Assembly: GCF_004359215.1 (NCBI RefSeq)
Contig: NW_027152030.1
Location: 610,333-674,332, forward strand
DNA: 64,000 nt
Reading direction: 5' to 3'
Origin: Bremia lactucae
Taxonomy: Eukaryota > Oomycota > Peronosporomycetes > Peronosporales > Peronosporaceae
Each line of letters begins with the position of its first letter. The first letter of the stretch is position 1. Made by a program: the position numbers and the translations under genes. Of this stretch, positions 22,636-36,065 are shown piece by piece. The notes under the pieces are model-generated. The model searched no databases. It was not told the DNA's origin and worked only from the letters and a program-made list of their open reading frames with translations.

Positions 22636-25600
22636 TTAAGCGCTGCTGAACGACGTATTGTGGATGAATCGAGGGTCACGTCTTGTGACTGACCTCGGAT
22701 CTTGCTGATGATCGAGCGAAGGCTCGTCAGGGTTATGAACTTCTGAAGTATCGCTTGGACCTTCTGGAAAAGGTAATGCTGAGGGATCCGCGTTACTCGC
22801 GTGATGTCCCACGCTCCCCGAGTCCTTTTCGTGGTGGGAGGAGTCGATCGGCTGAATATTTTTCTCCTTCTCCATCCCTCTCACCCGAACGACGCTCGAC
22901 TCACAGTCGGCGTCACCATTGGTCTTCTTAGACGGATGGGAATATTTGACCTCATTTAAGTCTACATACGACCCACGGAAAATACGGGGTGCGTTTTCAT
23001 ATACGGAAAACTGTGAGCCTAAATTTTGCTCTCCGACATTTTCTGCTACCGTAAAGGGCCCAATGAAACGCGGCAACAATTTCGTAGTACCTCCAGGCTC
23101 TTGCTTGTCATATGCGCTTGCCATTGCGTCACGGACTTTTCGCGTGATGGCTATTCGCTCATCCACAAAGCGTTGAGCCTCGCCTTTAGCATCGCATCAA
23201 ACTCGCCTATGACACCGCCGAGAGGTCGGTCATAGGACGTAATTTGATTGATCACTGCTAAACTGACAGGGTCACTCGGGCAACTTTTTGTGATTGAGAT
23301 GATATCCTCGCGGGTCATCGTCATATTGAAGAAACTATATCCCTCTTTCGCACCGAACATAGTAATGGGCCCTCCCCCACTAAGACTCGGGCTGCACACA
23401 AACGAGACTGGCGTCCGAGGATGGCGCAGTCCGTAAATATAAAACGGTGTCTCACCCCTACTGGCGTGGACCTGGTATTTTATAGGGAACTCCACCAAGG
23501 TCAATTGTTTGCTCCATTCTTTGGGAGTTGCTTTCGCGCGTAAGACATCCACCACGATTCGATTAATACGCTCTGTTTGGCTATCGGTCTGGGAATGATC
23601 TGCGGTCAACATATGGTGCTTGCTACTTAGTAGCTCAAGCCCCGTCTGACCCTTTTGGTCGGGCGGCATGCCAAAGATGAAGTCCAGACTTACTTACTTC
23701 CAACAGGACTTAAAATCGGTAGCGGCTCCAGTGGCACACTGCTGGACGATGTAGGCTTAATGTGCTGACACTGTTCGCAAAAGCGAATTTAGTTGGCCAC
23801 CCATCTACATAGTTATTGCCACTAATATTCCTCTGACACTCGCAAGAATGTCTTCTCACGGCCCAGAGGCCTACTAGATGGCACATCATGGAGATAGATA
23901 AGAATTTCAGCTTGAGATCTCTGCCATGAAACACATAGATTATCAAGGGATCACAAGGTGACAGCTGATACCATAACAGGCCATCGCTGTAGCTAAAGCG
24001 GTTTAGCTTAGCTATTAGATGCGAGGGAAGGGAAACCTTTAGTCCACCGAAGTGATCCAACAGCAGGCAACAATGTTCGTCCTGACTCTAGCTCTCTTGT
24101 ATATCAGAGGCTAACGAGCTCGTCACGTGGTATGCCTTCATGGTTGCCAACGTTGACGGCTGTAATTGTGCTTTCGTACTAGACACACTTTCCTGGTGTC
24201 TAACCTCGAAGTCTGGTCTGCGCGATAAAGCGTCAGCCAAGACATTCGACTTACCCGGCTTGTATTCAACTTTGAAATTAAATTCAGAGAAGAATGTGAG
24301 CCATCTTGCCATTCTAGGCGAGTGGTGCGGTGAGTTTATTGCGGTCCGCAGTGATGCGTGATCCGTATAAACCACAAATGGTTCGATGCCCAGTAGGTGC
24401 ACACGAAACTTGACAAGAGCATACTTTATTGAAAGTAGCTCTTTGTCATACACAGGGTAATTCAGTTCCACGGCTTTTAATAGCCGGGACTGATAAGAGA
24501 TGACATGGTTAACGCCGTCGTCATTCTTCTGCATGAGCGCGCTGCCGATTGCAAAAAAAAAAAAAAATTACTTGCACCGTAAACGACGCTAAAGGGCTTA
24601 TCCGCGTCTGGCAATGCCAAGACCGTTGCCTCTATCAGAGATGCTTCACTGATGTGAAAACATCTTCTTTATTTTTCAATGAATCCCATTCTGCGCCCTT
24701 TTAACAAAATCAGATAATGGCTTAGCTTTCTCAGCATAATTCTTGCTATATTTATGCAAGTAATTAGTTAGCCCAAGGAATTGGCGCAAATCCTTCACAT
24801 GCCGTGGGATTGGCCTATCCCTTACATATTTTACCTTGTCTGGGTCTGCTCGTACACCATGTGTACCTACGATGAAGTCCAGTGCAGGTATCTTAGGGAC
24901 CCCCATGACGCATTTTTGCAAGTTGACGTACAATTGGGCGTCCTTCAAAGTCTGCAACACAGCGTCTAAATGACGCTTGTGCGACTCTATTGCGCTCAGC
25001 CCGTCCTCGGCCCTACTATGCACGAATTCATCGTCAAAGTAAAGGGGCGCGTTGGCACGGTGCTGAGGCATCACGTGAGCTTCCACTCGGTTGAATGCCG
25101 CTAGTGAGTTTCAACCCTTGAGGCATCACAAGCCACTTTCAAAGCATACCGCTTGGAGTGCTTTTACAGCTGGTTTGGCTACATTGGACTCTCTCACGAG
25201 TACCTGATAGTATTCATCTTTTACATCCGACGCGGAAAATAGAGTTAACTTTCCTATGGAATTCAACAAAGCAACTTACCGCGGAATTGGCATTTGCGCC
25301 AGTATAGTCGCCGTGTTCAGCTTATTGTAAGCATGAACCACGCGCCATCCTCCTGTGGCTTTACGCACACAAAAGGTCGGGCTGCAGTGAGGCGATTTGC
25401 TCTCACGCACATGTCTCGCCTAAACTCGCTTGTCAATGAACTCATCGATATAATCGACTTGTTCTTTTGGTAACGGCCATTGCCTGGTCACACAATGCTT
25501 TGTACCAAGTTCGAGGTCTATTTCGTGCCCGATGCCCCTATCTGCTGGAAGGTAACCAAGGCACTTCTTCTGGGAACACATCGCGATGTTTTCACAGAAC

Positions 25601-26402
25601 CTCAAAGTACGGACTGTCTCTCATAGCGTCCCAGCCTTTAGCAGCATACAATTTCTTTTTTGTACATTTCTAGGACGCTCTAGTGAATTGTGGGCGACGA
25701 GCAACAGTTTACCAAGTTCTCTTTTAAAACTGGTGTGACTATTCCGTTGATCTTCCCTTCCGCAAGGAACAGATTCCACGACATCTTAAGGAGGTAAGCA
25801 ATCTCCTCGGCAGATTTTGAAGACTTCCGGAGCACCTCAACTGAGGACGCCTCCGCAATTTCGTCTTTGACGACCTCGACACCTCACTTGAAGGCCTGTC
25901 CTCTAGAATAGAAGCCGATTCAAAGGTCACTCATTTAGACGCGCCTTTGATCATCCTTATCTGTCGTGTACTCTTCTTCGGGTCACCGCGACCTTTGAAT
26001 GGGAAGCGGGTGCCGTTGCTCTCCCGACTAACGCATCCCTTCCAACCACACCAGGCCATAAACACTGTACCGGTTCATGCGACGCTTGACTCCCTGTCAG
26101 CTCACCGTCTACTGCCGCAGACTCTCGATTCTGTGCAGGACTATGGGACACATGACTACTTGTCATTGCTCTTTTCACTACCCAGTCTCCACGAGCTGGG
26201 TAGGAATTGGTGACGTTTGACATCCCGTCAACGCACCCTCAACTGTGTTCGACACGACATCAGTTGCATGCGCCTCTCGCAGGAGCACATCCTTTCCGGT
26301 GTCCTGCGTAGAGTTCGCAACTGTGCGTGTACGCCAGTCTATCCATGGTTGGTACTTTGCCAACCATGGCATGCCTAGGATGAGGTCATACGGACTCTCC
26401 AT
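22636..26402 (-). mobile_element. Family A gypsy pol, array copy 1
   Basis: Right to left: PR end and PR-RT linker (26402-25739), RT in pieces (25605-24676, YFDDEF), RNase H (24534-24088; KELLSIKYAL, TDHASL), integrase zinc finger region (24060-23710), and integrase core with C-terminus (23669-22636). The integrase core lacks the part between its first Asp region (MPPDQKGQ) and the second (LTADHSQTD), which is an internal deletion. A 15-A run interrupts RNase H at 24553-24567. The copy is defective. Confidence 0.8.
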
Positions 26403-26403
26403 N
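26403..26403. other. Single undetermined base at an element junction
   Basis: To the left the sequence reads as protease (minus strand). To the right it continues as the end of RNase H of another copy. The N marks the exact join, so it is probably an assembly or gap-closing point rather than biology. Confidence 0.6.
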
Positions 26404-29008
26404 TGTGCTTTCGCACTAGACACACTTTCCTGGTGTCTAACCTCGAAGTCTGGTCTGCGCGATAAAGCGTCAGCCAAGACATTCGACTTACCCGGCTTAT
26501 ATTCAACTTTGAAATTAAATTCAGAGAAGAATGTGAGCCATCTTGCCATTCTAGGCGAGAGGTGCGGTGAGTTTATTGCGGTCCGCAGTGATGCGTGATC
26601 CGTATAAACCACAAATGGTTCGGTGCCCAATAGGTGCACACGAAACTTGACAAGAGCATACTTTATTGAAAGTAGCTCTTTGTCATGCACAGGGTAATTC
26701 AGTTCCGCGGCTTTTAATAGCCGGGACTGATAAGAGATGACACGGTCAACGCCGTCGTCATCCTTCTGCATGAGCGCGCTGCCGATTGCAAAATTACTTG
26801 CATCGCAGACGACGCTAAAGGGCTTATCCGCGTCTGGCAATGCCAAGACCGGTGCCTCTACAAGAGACTGCTTCACTAATGCGAACGCATCTTCTTGTTC
26901 TTATAACCAAACCATTCTGCGTCCTTTTTAAGAAGATCAAACAATGGTTTAGTTCGCTCCGCATAATTCTTACCATACTTATGCAAGTAATTATCACATG
27001 CCGTGACATTGGCCATTCCGTCACCGACTTTACCTTGTCTGCGTCTGCTCGCACACCATGTGTACCAACGATGCAGCCCAGCACAGGTATCTCAGGGACC
27101 CCTATGACGCACTTTTGCAAGTTGACGTACAATTGGGCGTCCTTTAAAGTCTGCAACACAGCGTCTAAATGACGCTTGTGCGACTCTATTGCGCTCAGCC
27201 CGTCCTCGGCCCTACTATGCACGAATACATCGTCAAAGTAATGAGGCGCGTAGGCACGGTGCTGACGCATCACGTGAGCCACCACTCGGTTGAATGTCGC
27301 TGGTGCGTTTTTCAACCCTTGAGGCATCACAAGCCACTCCCAAAGCATACCGCTTGGGGTGCTTACTGCCGTTTTGGCTACATCGGACTCTCTCATGAGT
27401 ACCTGATAGTAGCCATCCTTCAAATCCAACGCGGAAAAGATAGTTGACTTTCCCATGGAGTTCAACAAAACATATTTCCGCGGGATTGGCGTTTGCGCCA
27501 GTATGGTCGCCGTGTTCAGCTTATTATAAGCATGAACCACGCGCCATCTACCTGTGGCTTTACGCACACAAAAGGTCGGGCTGCAGTGAGGCGATTTGCT
27601 CTCACGCACATGTCCCGCCTTGGCTCGCTTGTCGAAGAACTCATCGATATAATCGACTTGTTCTTTCGGCAACGGCCATTGCCTGGTCACACAATACTTG
27701 GTGCCAGGTTCGAGGTCTATTTCGTGCCCGATGCCCCTATCTGCTGGTAGGCGGCTCGCACTTCTTCTGGGAACACATCGCGATGTTTCCAAAGAACCTC
27801 AAAGAACGGACTGTCTCTCTAAGGCATCCCAGCCTTGAGCAGCGTACCGTTTCTTTTTGTCCGTTTCTAGGACGCTCTCGTCCATTGTGGACGACGAGCA
27901 ACAGTCCACCAAGTTCTCTTCTGGAACTGGTGCGACTACCGTGGATCTTTCCTTCTTTAATTCGGCAAGGAAAAGATCCCACGACATCTCCGGGAGATTT
28001 ACTATCTCCTCGGCAGATTAAAGACTTGCCGGAGCACCTCAACTGAGGATGCCTCCGTAATTTCGTCTTTGACGGCCTCGAACACCTCGTTCGAAGGCCC
28101 GTCCTCTTTATTAGAAACTGATCCAAAGGTCACTCGTTTAGACGTGCATTTGATCGTCCTAATCTGTCGGGTACTCGTTCTTCGAGTCACCACGACCTTT
28201 TATCTGGGAAGCGGGTGCCGTTGCACTCCTGGCTAACGCACCCCTTCCAACCGCACCAGGCTCTAAGTACTGTGCCGGTTCATGCGACGCTTGACTTCCT
28301 GTCAGCTCGCCGTCTACTGCCACAGGCTCTCGGCTCTGTGCAAGACTTGGACCATGACTACTTGTCATTGCCCTTTTCACTACCTCAGTCTCCACGAGCT
28401 GGGTAGGAATTGGTGACGTTTGACATCCCGTCAACGCACCCTCAACTGTGTTCGACACGACATCAGTTGCATACGCCTCTCGCAGAAGCACATCCTTTCC
28501 GGTGTCCTGCGTAGAGCTCGCAACTATGCGTGTACGCCAGTCTATCCATAATTGGTGTTTTAACCAACCCTAGCATGCTCATACGACTCTCCATACCTAG
28601 CACTGAGAACTTCTCTTTACAAGAGAAGTCACTAAAGCTGAAGGCGAGTTCTACCTAAACTCCCTCAGACTTAACGAGCGCGCCGTTCGCTAAACGAACA
28701 GTCGCCCCTTCTCGCTTGCCATCCTGGCAAAGCGACTCAAACATCGCTGATCNNNNNNNNNNNNNNNNNNNNNNNNNNNNNNNNNNNNNNNNNNNNNNNN
28801 NNNNNNNNNNNNNNNNNNNNNNNNNNNNNNNNNNNNNNNNNNNNNNNNNNNNAGTAACCTCCCAATAGGCAGTCGCGCGCCTACTGGGAGACTTCGTTTT
28901 TCAACTCTACAACACTCACTGCGTTCAGAGTTTGCTTCGTCGAAGCAGGCTTGCCATGAATTTTCTTCCATGGGTTCTTGGGGCAGTTTCTGCGATAATG
29001 CCCAAGCA
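26404..29008 (-). mobile_element. Family A gypsy, array copy 2
   Basis: Right to left: gag zinc-knuckle region (29008 to about 28690, containing the assembly gap), PR (about 28600-28400), PR-RT linker (28193-27737), RT (27792-26824) and RNase H (26876-26404). The RT frame is the best preserved in the window: HEIDLEPGTKYCVTRQWPLP, then YFDDVFVHSR. A deletion after the thumb region (around 26990) breaks the link to RNase H, whose Asp/Glu/Asp positions are intact (CDASNFAIG, KELLSIK, TDHASL). No integrase is present because the copy is truncated at the N join. Confidence 0.8.
28753..28852. other. Assembly gap of 100 N
   Basis: A run of exactly 100 undetermined bases inside a gag zinc-knuckle region. 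The round length suggests a gap of unknown size. Confidence 0.95.
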
Positions 29009-32000
29009 CATTACACCTCCCCCATTAAGACTCGGGCTGCGCACAAAGGAACTAGCGCCCAAGGATGGCGCAGCCCGCTTATATAAAACAGTGTGTCACC
29101 CGTACTGGCGTGGACACTTGTATTTAAGCGAACTCCACGAAGGGTAATTGTTTGCTCCATTCTCCGGGAGTCGCTACCGTGCGCAAAACATCAGCCATAA
29201 CCTGATTGGCACGTTTCGTTTGGCCATCAGTCTGGGGGTGATCGGCTGTAAACATGTAGAGCTTGCTACCCAGCAGCTCAAACACATGACGCAAAAAACC
29301 GACGTAAAATGTGGATCCAGGCCCGATACTATGGACTGGGCATCCCGTGTAGTCGATGCGCATGAACCAGGAACAAGTGAGCAGCTTCCTTGCCTGTGAT
29401 CGTGGTGCTACAGGAGCTAAATGCACCATTTTGCTCAGTCTGTCTACAAAGACGACGATCCCCGTTCCGACTGTTATGGTTAGGCGGCATGCCAAACATG
29501 AAGTCCAGACTGACCGACTTCCAGTCAGCTGATGACATAACAGGCAATCGCTGTAGCCAAAACGACTTAGCTTAGCCTTCAGGTTCGACGAAAGGGAGAC
29601 CTTTCGTCCACCGAGTGATCCAACAGCAGGCGACAATCGTCGTCCTGATTGTAGCTCTCCTTATTTCGGAGGCCAACGAGCTCGTCATGTCGTAGACCTT
29701 CATGTTTGCCAACGTTGACGACTAAACCTGTGCTTTAGCACGAAACACACTTTCCTCGTATCTTGCCTCGAAGTCTGGTCTGCGCTATATGCGTCAGCCA
29801 AGACTTTTAATTTACCCGGCTTGTATTCAACTTTGAAATTGAAATTAGAGAAGAATGTGAGCCATCTTGCCATTCTAGGCGAGAGGTGCGGTGAATTTAT
29901 TGCGGTCCGCAGTGATGCGTGATCCGTATAAACCACAAATGGTTCGGTGCCCAATAGGTGCACACGAAACTTGACAAGAGCATACTTTATTGAAAGTAGC
30001 TCTTTGTCATACACAGGGTAATTCAGTTCCACGGCTTTTAATAGCCGGGACTGATAAGAGATGACATGGTTAACGCCGTCGTCATTCTTCTGCATGAGCG
30101 CGCTGCCGATTGCAAAAAAAAAAAAAAAATTACTTGCACCGTAAACGACGCTAAAGGGCTTATCCGCGTCTGGCAATGCCAAGACCGTTGCCTCTATCAG
30201 AGATGCTTCACTGATGTGAAAACATCTTCTTTATTTTTCAATGAATCCCATTCTGCGCCCTTTTAACAAAATCAGATAATGGCTTAGCTTTCTCAGCATA
30301 ATTCTTGCTATATTTATGCAAGTAATTAGTTAGCCCAAGGAATTGGCGCAAATCCTTCACATGCCGTGGGATTGGCCTATCCCTTACATATTTTACCTTG
30401 TCTGGGTCTGCTCGTACACCATGTGTACCTACGATGAAGTCCAGTGCAGGTATCTTAGGGACCCCCATGACGCATTTTTGCAAGTTGACGTACAATTGGG
30501 CGTCCTTCAAAGTCTGCAACACAGCGTCTAAATGACGCTTGTGCGACTCTATTGCGCTCAGCCCGTCCTCGGCCCTACTATGCACGAATTCATCGTCAAA
30601 GTAAAGGGGCGCGTTGGCACGGTGCTGAGGCATCACGTGAGCTTCCACTCGGTTGAATGCCGCTAGTGAGTTTCAACCCTTGAGGCATCACAAGCCACTT
30701 TCAAAGCATACCGCTTGGAGTGCTTTTACAGCTGGTTTGGCTACATTGGACTCTCTCACGAGTACCTGATAGTATTCATCTTTTACATCCGACGCGGAAA
30801 ATAGAGTTAACTTTCCTATGGAATTCAACAAAGCAACTTACCGCGGAATTGGCATTTGCGCCAGTATAGTCGCCGTGTTCAGCTTATTGTAAGCATGAAC
30901 CACGCGCCATCCTCCTGTGGCTTTACGCACACAAAAGGTCGGGCTGCAGTGAGGCGATTTGCTCTCACGCACATGTCTCGCCTAAACTCGCTTGTCAATG
31001 AACTCATCGATATAATCGACTTGTTCTTTTGGTAACGGCCATTGCCTGGTCACACAATGCTTTGTACCAAGTTCGAGGTCTATTTCGTGCCCGATGCCCC
31101 TATCTGCTGGAAGGTAACCAAGGCACTTCTTCTGGGAACACATCGCGATGTTTTCACAGAACCTCAAAGTACGGACTGTCTCTCATAGCGTCCCAGCCTT
31201 TAGCAGCATACAATTTCTTTTTTGTACATTTCTAGGACGCTCTAGTGAATTGTGGGCGACGAGCAACAGTTTACCAAGTTCTCTTTTAAAACTGGTGTGA
31301 CTATTCCGTTGATCTTCCCTTCCGCAAGGAACAGATTCCACGACATCTTAAGGAGGTAAGCAATCTCCTCGGCAGATTTTGAAGACTTCCGGAGCACCTC
31401 AACTGAGGACGCCTCCGCAATTTCGTCTTTGACGACCTCGACACCTCACTTGAAGGCCTGTCCTCTAGAATAGAAGCCGATTCAAAGGTCACTCATTTAG
31501 ACGCGCCTTTGATCATCCTTATCTGTCGTGTACTCTTCTTCGGGTCACCGCGACCTTTGAATGGGAAGCGGGTGCCGTTGCTCTCCCGACTAACGCATCC
31601 CTTCCAACCACACCAGGCCATAAACACTGTACCGGTTCATGCGACGCTTGACTCCCTGTCAGCTCACCGTCTACTGCCGCAGACTCTCGATTCTGTGCAG
31701 GACTATGGGACACATGACTACTTGTCATTGCTCTTTTCACTACCCCAGTCTCCACGAGCTGGGTAGGAATTGGTGACGTTTGACATCCCGTCAACGCACC
31801 CTCAACTGTGTTCGACACGACATCAGTTGCATGCGCCTCTCGCAGGAGCATATCCTTTTCCGGTGTCCTGCGTTGAGTTCGCAACTGGGCGTGTTCGCCA
31901 GTCTATCCATGGTTGGTACTTTGCCAACCATGGCATGCCTAGGATGAGTTCATACGAACTCTCCATTCCTAGCACTGTGAACTTCTCTTTTACAAGAGAA

Positions 32001-32998
32001 GTCACTAAAGCTGAAGGCGAGTTCTACCTGAACTCCCTCATACTTAACGAGCGCGCCGTTCGCTAAACGAACGGTCTCCTCTTCACGCTTGCTAGCCTGG
32101 CAAAGCGACTCAAAATCGCCGGTCTCTTTCTTAGAGCCGCGAGTATTACAAAATTTTGTGATTCACCCGAATCCACTAGGTAGGCCATTTCCTTGTCTAG
32201 CCTCGGGACTTAAGTGCTTTAGACCAGCAGGGTTGGGGTCCGAAATTTCGAGACCTCAGGGACTATACTACCCATTTGTTCGAGAACTCTGAACTTAGAA
32301 GTAGCTTCAGAGTCCGCGTCAGTAGGGCATCCCGCCCCTACTGCGCTCCTGCGTTTCTCGACCCCGCATTGGTCGATGCAGAACTAATGCGTCTCGCATG
32401 CCGGTTCTTACCATCGCCCTTTGGGAAAGGAGTCCTCTTGCTGGGCGCTTCGCCCCAGTTGGGACTTAGCATAGCAGAGAGCCGTCATATGGCCGCGCTT
32501 GCCAATTTAAAGTAGACTACGTCTGCATTGCCCAACTCCATGGGAGTGGCATCTGTCCTTTCGGCCGACGGCTTATAGCAAGCTGTCGCCGAGGCACTGT
32601 TGTAGGATTACTTTCCAACTAAGGCAATTTAAATTACATCTTCCATCGTCGACGGCACCTTAATGAAAAGGGCCTGTCGCGATGAGCCATGCCGTAGTCC
32701 GCTCATAAACGTAGCACCTCGGACATACGGTAATGGACGCCGACAGCGAGCGCGTCTCTTACACATACTCTTGCAGAGATCACTTTACCTGTCGCGCACC
32801 AAGAAGCGCGTCTAAAGTAACACTTCGTTGTTCGGAGGCTGGTACATGGCGCGAATTTTTGTCATAAAGATCTTCCATGTAGAAACGCATTAAGGTCCTC
32901 CATAAGCACCGAGTAAACCCACTCTGAGGCCTTACCGTGCAAGTGCGACATGGCGTATGACACCTTCCGACTGTTTTTCTCGATGAGCTGCGCAACAC
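29009..32998 (-). mobile_element. Family A gypsy, array copy 3
   Basis: Right to left: gag (32998 to about 32080), PR (about 32005-31823; LILGMPWLAKYQP), linker (31884-31301), RT (31167-30238), RNase H (30182-29700) and integrase (29636-29009; TADHPQTDGQTKRAN). From about 24.4-26.2 kb and 30.0-31.8 kb this copy and copy 1 are almost identical, at a constant offset of 5561-5562 bases. A 16-A run interrupts RNase H where copy 1 has 15. The integrase joins directly onto the gag fragment of copy 2 at about 29008. Confidence 0.8.
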
Positions 32999-32999
32999 C

Positions 33000-33240
33000 G
33001 CGTTGCTCCACAGCTAACAGCCAGTGGAGAATCGTGTGCGCTGCATTTTTATCGAACTTGTGCGAGTATATTAAGGAAGCGCTTTAATCGTTTTCTCATA
33101 CGCGCAGCGAGGTAGTTATTCGGCGCCTCAGACAAGTGACGTCACGGAAGCGGTTGTACGTCTTCTCGTGCGCACCGCGTTCTAGGATGTATAAATTGAT
33201 ATATATTTACGACGTGCTGCTACAAATCTCTCATTCACTT
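33000..33240 (-). repeat. Family A LTR remnant shared by two array copies
   Basis: The segment with GTGACGTCACGGAAGCGGTTG and GCAGCGAGGTAGTT matches part of the LTR at 40361-40856. Gag of copy 3 lies on its left and the 3' region of copy 4 on its right. It therefore serves as 5' LTR of one and 3' LTR of the other. Outer ends are decayed. Confidence 0.5.
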
Positions 33241-33243
33241 CTT
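33228..33243 (+). promoter_or_regulatory. Initiator-like site before antisense ORF, copy e
   Basis: TCTCTCATTCACTTCT is a clear match to the oomycete initiator core TCATTYY. It is about 50-65 bases before the ATG at 33293. Confidence 0.5.
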
Positions 33244-33292
33244 AAGGGACCACTGTGTGCACTAACTAGAGTGATATCAAACGGTGCTCCTC

Positions 33293-34151
33293 ATGCCAAC
33301 CAAAAGAGGCAAAGCTGATGGGTTGTCTGCAAAGACCCAACACAAAGTGTACCCGCCACGACAATATGCTGCCGTTACCTAGTGTCACAATAGCAACGTT
33401 AACAACTTATGCTTCTCACGCTGTCAACTCGACGCAATGATCTTTCATACTTACTACGTGAGAATGTAAATTCGTCGTTCATTGTCGACCACAATGAGTC
33501 GATACCGCTGCCACCATTGCAAAGTGGTGATGAAGCCAGCGAACTAATGGGAAGGGTTATGGCGCTATAACGCTCATCGACAATTTGCCCATTGCTCTCA
33601 ACATGGAGACGCCTAACGTTGCGATGGCATATTTGCTTAACATCAACAAGGCAATTGCCGGTCGTCTGCGTTAACGAGCGCAGCGATTATTCATGAGACC
33701 ACGGCCATTGAGGGTGCAATTGCAATTTAGTTGGGTGAAACCCCACCATCTGTCACTCAAACCATCTACAATGGAAAGTCTGATGCAGAAGAGCCTGAGC
33801 ACAATGCCCAACCGACTGTATAGGATCGTGACCAGTCGGTGTCACATATTTGCTTTATGGATCTAGTGCGCCGCTCCTTCAGCGACCTTAAAAACGCTCA
33901 TAATTTTTATTACGTTAGCAACTCGCAGAGACTTAATAATAATTACTTGGCCGTATTTTCCCGATTTCGGTTGTGTTGAAATAGCGGACCAGTAAGAAGC
34001 AGACTTCCTGCGCCGCTATCAGCCACATTTCGTTCTGGTGAAAGAACGGTCGCAACAAATCAATTTATATGTTTCGCGTGTGAGAGAACTGATGGGCAGT
34101 ACTGTACCCTCTGCTACTTTTCATCACGCTGCTCTTGCCATTCCATTATGA
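33293..34151 (+). pseudogene. Antisense ORF, family A copy e
   Basis: It keeps the ATG (MPTKRGKADGLSAKT) and then decays. DHNESIPLPP at about 33490 matches the central landmark. The C-terminal block at 33960-34151 is open and reads EADFLRRYQPH, RSQQINLYVSRVRELMG and TVPS before a TGA. This is collinear with copy a at 9762-8798 and similar in protein although the DNA is divergent. It lies opposite to the pol that ends near 34610, tail-to-tail with it. Confidence 0.6.
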
Positions 34152-35858
34152 GTAGCGGAAAAGCTCCAACTGTTGCATTTTCAAAGGCAAACACCAGTCC
34201 CGGCACAGGGCGTCGAACAGTTTCCAAGAGCGATAACCCTTCGTGTATCCTCTCCTGCCGAAGTCGTTTTTCGTGTATGCGATGAGTGGTGCAAAAAAGG
34301 ACCTTCACTGTGCTGTCGCCAATCACGCTTCGAGACCGGGGTCCCAAGCCTAAAACGACCCCATTTAAAAAAATCAAACCTTAGCTATCGTTGCTGTCCA
34401 CAATTTATCTTGTTATTCGTATTCTTATTTTCTTTAAAAGAATTTGTTCGTAATATTTGTATAATTATCTAGTTTAATTAAGGTTTTCTCGAGTTACAGA
34501 GAATCTGAAGTTAATGCTTCACGGAGTGGTGGTCTAGCACATTCCAGCAAGTAGACCTTAGTCCTCAGCCCGATCAATAAAAGTCGATTACGCTAACCTA
34601 CTCGTGTCAGCCTATCCACTACCGTTCAGGTGCAGAGCGCTGCCGCACGACGGATCGGGATTCGAGAAAGTTAACTTTCGCGACTGACTTTGGATCTCCA
34701 CAATAATTACCTGAAGGATGCTACGATAGAAGCTGATGTTGAGACTCGCGTCATGCGCGCAGTCCTCCTCGCTCTTTGAATTCCTCTTAACAATGTGGGA
34801 GGAGTTTATTGGCTGGAAGCTATTCCAATTCTCCGTAAACACCATCTGAGCGACGCTCGATTCCCGGTCGACGTCATCATCGGTATCAGGGGATATGGGA
34901 TTTCTTGTGTATCATGATATCGTTTCAGACGACCCACGTATAAGAGGGAAGGCGTCTTCATACACGGCGGGAGTTGCCCATGACTTTGGCCTCCAACCTC
35001 CTCCACTACCGTAATTGTCCAATGAAACGTGGCAGTATTATGTCAGTACTACCAGGTAATACAGAACTGCCTTTTAAGGTAGAGTAGCAGTTCTTAATGT
35101 AACTCACCAAAAGGGCTCATTAAATCTGCGACCATGTTTGTCCGCGTTCAGATTTTGCTTATTTTGTGCGCTTGTCATTGCGTCACGATTTTTTCATGGG
35201 ATCGCTAATTCACAAAGCGTTGAGCCTCGCTAACATTCTAGCATTAAACTCCGCAATGACGCCACCGAGAGGTCAGTCTTAGGATGTAGTTACCAATAAT
35301 GAAACGTCTTATTATCGTCTACGGGCAGAGGTATTTCTTGCCGCATTCCGCACTGACTATAGGTGTCGTGACCGCTGCTACACTGGCAGGGCCACCAGAG
35401 CAAAATTTCTGCCGTAGTCTCTTGCCCCTTGTGGGTCATCGTCATTTTGGCGAAATTGTGTCCTTTATTCTTTAACTTACTAAGCTTAGTGAGGTGCCCC
35501 CAATTAGACTCGGGCTGCGTACAAACGTGACTGGCGTCCGAGGATAGCGCCGTTCGTTAATATAGAACGGTATCTCATGCGTACTGGCGCGGACACTGTT
35601 ATTAGTAGTGAACCTCACGAACGGTAGCTGTTTTCTCCATTTCTTAGTAGTCGCTACTGTGCGCAACACATTTGCCACGACGTTCTGTTTGGCTATCGGT
35701 CTAGGATGTTCGGCTGTTGACAGTTGGAGCTTGCTACCTAGCAGCTCAATAACAAGACGTCAAAATCCCAAAGTAAAACGCGGATCTTGGTCTGAAACAA
35801 GGACGCGAGCATCTCGTTTAGTCGATTCACGTTAAACAGGAACAAGAAAGCTGCGTCC

Positions 35859-35876
35859 TTGCCCTGCTATATGGTG
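35859..35876. repeat. SINE target-site duplication, left copy
   Basis: TTGCCCTGCTATATGGTG, identical over 18 bases to 36066-36083. Confidence 0.85.
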
Positions 35877-36065
35877 TGTTACACCGGATTTGCCCTTCAA
35901 TTGATGATTGGTTAGTTTTTGTATTTCTAATCATATACACCTTTTTGGGTGCACAGGACAAGACCACCTCCCATTATACTTTGGAGGATTTGTCGGCCCC
36001 GGGTATCGAACCCGGGACCTCCCGGTCCTGAAGTGAGTGGCGGACCACTACACCACCAGGATCGG
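35877..36065 (-). mobile_element. tRNA-derived SINE
   Basis: A 189-bp insertion in the integrase of array copy 4, bounded by a perfect 18-bp duplication. On the minus strand, from the 36065 end, it has an A box (TGGTGTAGTGG) and a B box (GGTTCGATACC), both perfect fits to the RNA polymerase III consensus at tRNA-like spacing, within the first 80 bases. The 5' and 3' parts of the tRNA-like head cannot pair into an acceptor stem, so it is not a working tRNA gene. About 115 bases of unrelated body follow, without a poly-A tail. It would be copied by the machinery of a partner LINE, which is not in the window. Confidence 0.8.

Noticed and set aside
35990..36065. tRNA gene on the minus strand
   Set aside because: A and B boxes are present, but the two ends do not form an acceptor stem and an anticodon arm of normal size is missing. 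The 18-bp duplication shows it is a SINE head.
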